Positions 61,649-64,000 of a DNA stretch of 64,000 nt are shown piece by piece. Both the position numbers and the translations under genes were made by a program. The stretch comes from Abiotrophia defectiva ATCC 49176 (GTDB taxonomy: Bacteria > Bacillota > Bacilli > Lactobacillales > Aerococcaceae). The stretch lies in NCBI RefSeq assembly GCF_000160075.2, contig NZ_KI535340.1, positions 275,120 to 339,119 of the forward strand. Direction: 5' to 3'. The notes under the pieces were generated by a model, which saw only the letters and a list, made by a program, of their open reading frames with translations, was not told the DNA's origin and made no database searches. Numbering within the stretch: the stretch's first letter is position 1; every line of letters starts with the position of its first letter.

Positions 61649-63367
61649 TTACTCTTGTTCGGTTCGTTGTTTGCGACGGCGGACACCCTTATTGATGTCC
61701 AGCAAGACTGGCATAATCATTGGAGAACGTTCGGTCCGTTCATAAATTAGAGGCACGATGGTGTCCATAATCATATCGCGAATCAAGCGTTCGCTCACGT
61801 TATTGCCATTTTCGTTGAGGCCACGGTTAATGGCTGACTTGAGGCTAGACTGTAAGGAGTGAATTAGGTCGCTAGACTCTCGCATATAGATGAAGCCACG
61901 CGACATAATATCAGGTCCGCTAACCAACTGCTTGTTTTCATAGTCTAAAGTAGCAGAAATCACTACCAAGCCATCTTCTGATAGGTTACGACGGTCGCGA
62001 ATCACGACATGGCCAATATCGCCAATGCCACTACCATCCACATAGATACTGTTTGCCGTAAACTTGCCCGCAATCCGAGCACTATCAGCAGTTACCGCTA
62101 GCATCTGCCCATTCTCCATAACAAAGCAGTTTTCCTTAGGAATCCCAGTTTGTTGGGCTAGGCCAGCTTGAATGCTCTGCATACGGAATTCCCCGTGAAC
62201 TGGCATGAAGTACTTAGGTTTCATAAGGCGCATCATCAACAGCTGCTCTTGTTGACCACCGTGACCAGATGTGTGAATGTTGTTAACCTTACCATGAATC
62301 ACATGGGCACCGACTTCACAGAGTTGGTTGATTACTCGGTTAACACTCATAGTGTTACCAGGAATTGGTGAACTTGAGAAGATGACTGTATCGTTAGGTT
62401 GAACTTGAATTTGACGGTGAGTCCCGTTGGCAATACGACTTAGGGCCGCCATCGGTTCCCCTTGCGAACCCGTACAGAGAATAATGAGTTGCTCAGCCGG
62501 TACCCGGTTAAGGTCACGTTGCTCTACAAAGAGTTCATCATCATCTTTGATATAGCCCAGTTCCCGCCCTGTCTTAATGGCCGATTCCATACTACGACCG
62601 AAAACAGCAATCTTACGTCCTGTTTCTTGAGCCGTTTCAACCACCTGTTGGAGACGCGAAACGTTGGAGGCGAAGGTTGCAAAGATAACTCGGCCTTCTA
62701 CCTTTTGGATGATATTCTTAATGGACTGCCCCACCACTTGTTCCGACTTGGTAAAGGTTGGAATTTCTGAGTTGGTAGAATCTCCTAAAAGGACTAAGAC
62801 GCCCTCTTCCCCAATTTTAGCCATGCGGTGTAAGTCCGCTGGCTTACCTACGGGAGTGAAGTCGAACTTATAGTCACCTGTAAAGACAATGTTGCCTGGA
62901 GGCGTCTTAACAACCACCCCGTAGGCTTCTGGAATACTGTGGGTAGTCAAATAGAAACTGACTGTGGTCTTGCGGAAACGAATGACCGCATCTTCATCAA
63001 TTTCGTGAATTTCAGCTTGGCGCAGAAGGCCACGTTCTTGCAACTTATTGCGAATCAGTGAAGCCGCTAGTTTGCCGGCATAGATAGGCACATTGATTTG
63101 CTGCAAGAGGAAGGGAATCCCCCCAATGTGGTCTTCGTGACCGTGACTAATAATCAAGGCCTTAACCTTACTCTGGTTTTGCATAATGTAGGAAAAATCA
63201 GGAATTACGTAATCAATCCCTAGCAAATCATCTTCCGGGAACATAACCCCGCAGTCTAATAAGATGATTTCATCTTGGAACTGTACACCATACATGTTCT
63301 TCCCGATTTCGCCTAAGCCCCCTAGGGCGAAGACGCCGGTTTCGTTGTTCTTTAAATTAACTGCCAT
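61649..63367 (-). CDS. rnjA: Ribonuclease J1
   Basis: A 572-residue beta-CASP metallo-beta-lactamase with 5'-3' exo- and endonuclease activity in mRNA decay and 16S rRNA maturation. GGLGEIGKNMY (about 15-25), metal-binding SHGHEDHIGG (about 78-87), TGDYKFD (about 165-171), CTGSQGEPMAAL (about 315) and PVHGEFRM (about 388). C-terminal domain ends in a basic-acidic tail. Start ATG 63367 overlaps nothing but lies one base after the rpoY stop, without a strong ribosome site, implying translational coupling. An in-frame start at 63412 lies within rpoY and is rejected. Confidence 0.96.
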   Translation of the reverse strand: MAVNLKNNETGVFALGGLGEIGKNMYGVQFQDEIILLDCGVMFPEDDLLGIDYVIPDFSYIMQNQSKVKALIISHGHEDHIGGIPFLLQQINVPIYAGKLAASLIRNKLQERGLLRQAEIHEIDEDAVIRFRKTTVSFYLTTHSIPEAYGVVVKTPPGNIVFTGDYKFDFTPVGKPADLHRMAKIGEEGVLVLLGDSTNSEIPTFTKSEQVVGQSIKNIIQKVEGRVIFATFASNVSRLQQVVETAQETGRKIAVFGRSMESAIKTGRELGYIKDDDELFVEQRDLNRVPAEQLIILCTGSQGEPMAALSRIANGTHRQIQVQPNDTVIFSSSPIPGNTMSVNRVINQLCEVGAHVIHGKVNNIHTSGHGGQQEQLLMMRLMKPKYFMPVHGEFRMQSIQAGLAQQTGIPKENCFVMENGQMLAVTADSARIAGKFTANSIYVDGSGIGDIGHVVIRDRRNLSEDGLVVISATLDYENKQLVSGPDIMSRGFIYMRESSDLIHSLQSSLKSAINRGLNENGNNVSERLIRDMIMDTIVPLIYERTERSPMIMPVLLDINKGVRRRKQRTEQE

Positions 63368-63368
63368 A

Positions 63369-63584
63369 CTAGAACACCGACACTTCGAAGTCCGGGTTGG
63401 ACTCTTGCTCATAAGCTAAATGAGCAGGTGATAATTCTTGGACGAACTCCACATTGTATGGTGTATACTTAGCAATCAATTCCCGTGCTTCCCCTTTGCT
63501 AGCAGCTTCTACATAAAGGGTTTGGGTATTTTCCCGAGTAGGAACTTGTTGGGTATTGGGTTGATATGTTACTTTAAAAATCAT
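63369..63584 (-). CDS. rpoY: RNA polymerase epsilon subunit RpoY
   Basis: A 71-residue small RNA polymerase subunit of Firmicutes, starting MIFKVTYQPNTQQVPTREN and containing the family's YTPYNVEFVQELSPAHL (about 41-57) and ending SNPDFEVSVF. It binds near the secondary channel and resembles phage Gp2. The pairing with rnjA is the conserved Firmicute order (ykzG-rnjA). AAAGGAAG lies before the ATG. Confidence 0.94.
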   Translation of the reverse strand: MIFKVTYQPNTQQVPTRENTQTLYVEAASKGEARELIAKYTPYNVEFVQELSPAHLAYEQESNPDFEVSVF

Positions 63585-63613
63585 TGATTAATAACTTCCT
63601 TTCTCTATCTAGT

Positions 63614-63655
63614 TGCCTCCTGAGCGAGGCAGACTCTATCAATCTTATTCTACCA
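63614..63655 (-). promoter_or_regulatory. rpoY-rnjA promoter and 5' leader hairpin
   Basis: On the minus strand the extended -10 TGGTAGAAT (63647-63655) is followed by a leader of about 55 bases with the hairpin TGCCTC/GAGGCA (63614-63631). The -35 is weak. Sixteen bases around this -10 are identical to those of the mraZ promoter. Confidence 0.6.
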
Positions 63656-63716
63656 CAATCCCCTCTTAATAGGAAAGTATGGTAACCATTTTTTTACATA
63701 AAAGCTTATCGACCTA

Positions 63717-64000
63717 GCCCATTTCAAGACAATGGGCACAATCAAAACCGCCCGTGACAACGGGCGGTTTGCTCTGCGGCTGGAAGCCTATGCTACCGGC
63801 CACGGCCTAAAGGCCTACTGAATCGGTTTCCCTCCTGCACCACTTTCCCTCGCTAGCTCTCAAAGAGCTCCACTTACTTTCTCCGATACTTTTCTCCCGT
63901 GAAAGGATCTGTCACTTCGAACAAACTCAGTTGTTCTGCTACCTGGTCCTCACGAACTTGATTCCGAATGTATTCTTCTATCTTCTCCTTGTTTCGGCCT
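63717..64000 (-). mobile_element. Right end of an IS200-like element, cut by the window edge
   Basis: Contains the C-terminus of a TnpA-like gene followed downstream by a GC-rich structured stretch. A perfect 11-bp hairpin AAACCGCCCGT/ACGGGCGGTTT (63745-63770) is a candidate right-end structure, and further small hairpins occur at 63717-63737 and around 63775-63825 (GGCC-TAAA-GGCC). Single-strand hairpins near the ends and no inverted terminal repeats are typical of IS200/IS605. The exact end cannot be fixed because the left end lies outside the window. Confidence 0.6.
63874..64000 (-). CDS. tnpA: IS200/IS605-type transposase TnpA, C-terminal 41 residues
   Basis: The open frame enters from the right edge and ends at TAA (63874-63876). 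The fragment has GRNKEKIEEYIRNQ and then REDQVAEQLSLFEVTDPFTG, which matches the C-terminal helix and tail of Y1 tyrosine transposases of the IS200 type (pattern STVGxN...YIxxQ..ED...DQLS...DPFxG). The catalytic HUH motif and tyrosine would be outside the window. Identified from recalled family pattern, hence moderate certainty. Confidence 0.65.
   Translation of the reverse strand, partial: GRNKEKIEEYIRNQVREDQVAEQLSLFEVTDPFTGEKYRRK

Noticed and set aside
63717..63870. tRNA or rRNA fragment at the right edge
   Set aside because: The hairpins do not form a cloverleaf and no conserved TPsiC or rRNA motif is present.

Overview
The window reads as chromosomal DNA of a low-to-moderate GC Firmicute of the order Lactobacillales. 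Gene content and order (murA-mbl, ezrA-desulfurase-thiI, rarA/6S/desulfurase/mnmA, sufCDSUB, rpoY-rnjA, and a dcw cluster running from mraZ to divIVA-ileS) fit an Aerococcaceae-like coccus or coccobacillus such as Abiotrophia or a relative. That placement is inference; no rRNA gene is present to fix it. Almost all of the window is core housekeeping sequence, mostly on the minus strand. Recognisable mobile DNA is limited to one IS256-family element and the end of an IS200-like element at the right edge.

Layout. 1-5.0 kb: 3' part of cinA, a YwaF/TIGR02206-type membrane protein, zwf, then a tandem array of 82-bp palindromic repeats split by a complete IS256-family insertion with a perfect 8-bp target duplication. 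5-8.7 kb: nrnA, ytoI-like regulator, dinB. 8.7-12 kb: a two-gene ABC exporter-type system with a fused double permease. 12.4-20.6 kb: sodA, recD2, a GNAT gene, the tRNA-thiolation operon (cysteine desulfurase, DUF1831, mnmA), and divergent rarA followed by a 6S-like RNA. 20.6-25 kb: brnQ and ileS, with a T-box leader in front of ileS. 25-40.4 kb: the division and cell wall (dcw) cluster in the order DUF3397-mraZ-rsmH-ftsL-pbp-murE-mraY-murD-murG-divIB-ftsA-ftsZ-ylmG-ylmH-divIVA (transcribed right to left). A terminator separates divIB from ftsA, and no sepF lies between ftsZ and ylmG. 40.4-47.8 kb: DUF1146-murA-mbl-epuA, then ezrA, a second cysteine desulfurase and thiI. 47.9-51.3 kb: three secreted proteins of unknown role (a DUF1002 protein and, divergently, two tandem related small exoproteins). 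51.4-56.7 kb: sufCDSUB Fe-S assembly operon. 56.7-59.6 kb: a vitamin B6 salvage unit, an ECF S-component plus pyridoxal kinase facing a MocR/PdxR-type regulator. 59.6-63.6 kb: nusB, an Asp23-family gene, an aminopeptidase P-like gene, rnjA and rpoY. The right edge holds the C-terminus of an IS200-type TnpA and its structured end.

How the parts fit. Three cysteine desulfurases partition sulfur: one with mnmA (2-thiouridine), one with thiI (4-thiouridine) and SufS with SufU for Fe-S clusters. Precursor synthesis (murA, murE, murD, mraY, murG), septal synthesis (ftsL, divIB, a transpeptidase) and the Z-ring (ftsA, ftsZ, ezrA, divIVA) are all here, and mraZ has a three-box operator overlapping its own promoter.

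Points most worth a second look: the palindromic repeat array and its IS insertion, a PdxR-type regulator whose PLP-binding lysine is replaced by arginine, a 16-bp sequence shared by the mraZ and rpoY promoters, the long stem-loop in place of sepF, a MurE specificity motif of the diaminopimelate type, and the tandem exoproteins.
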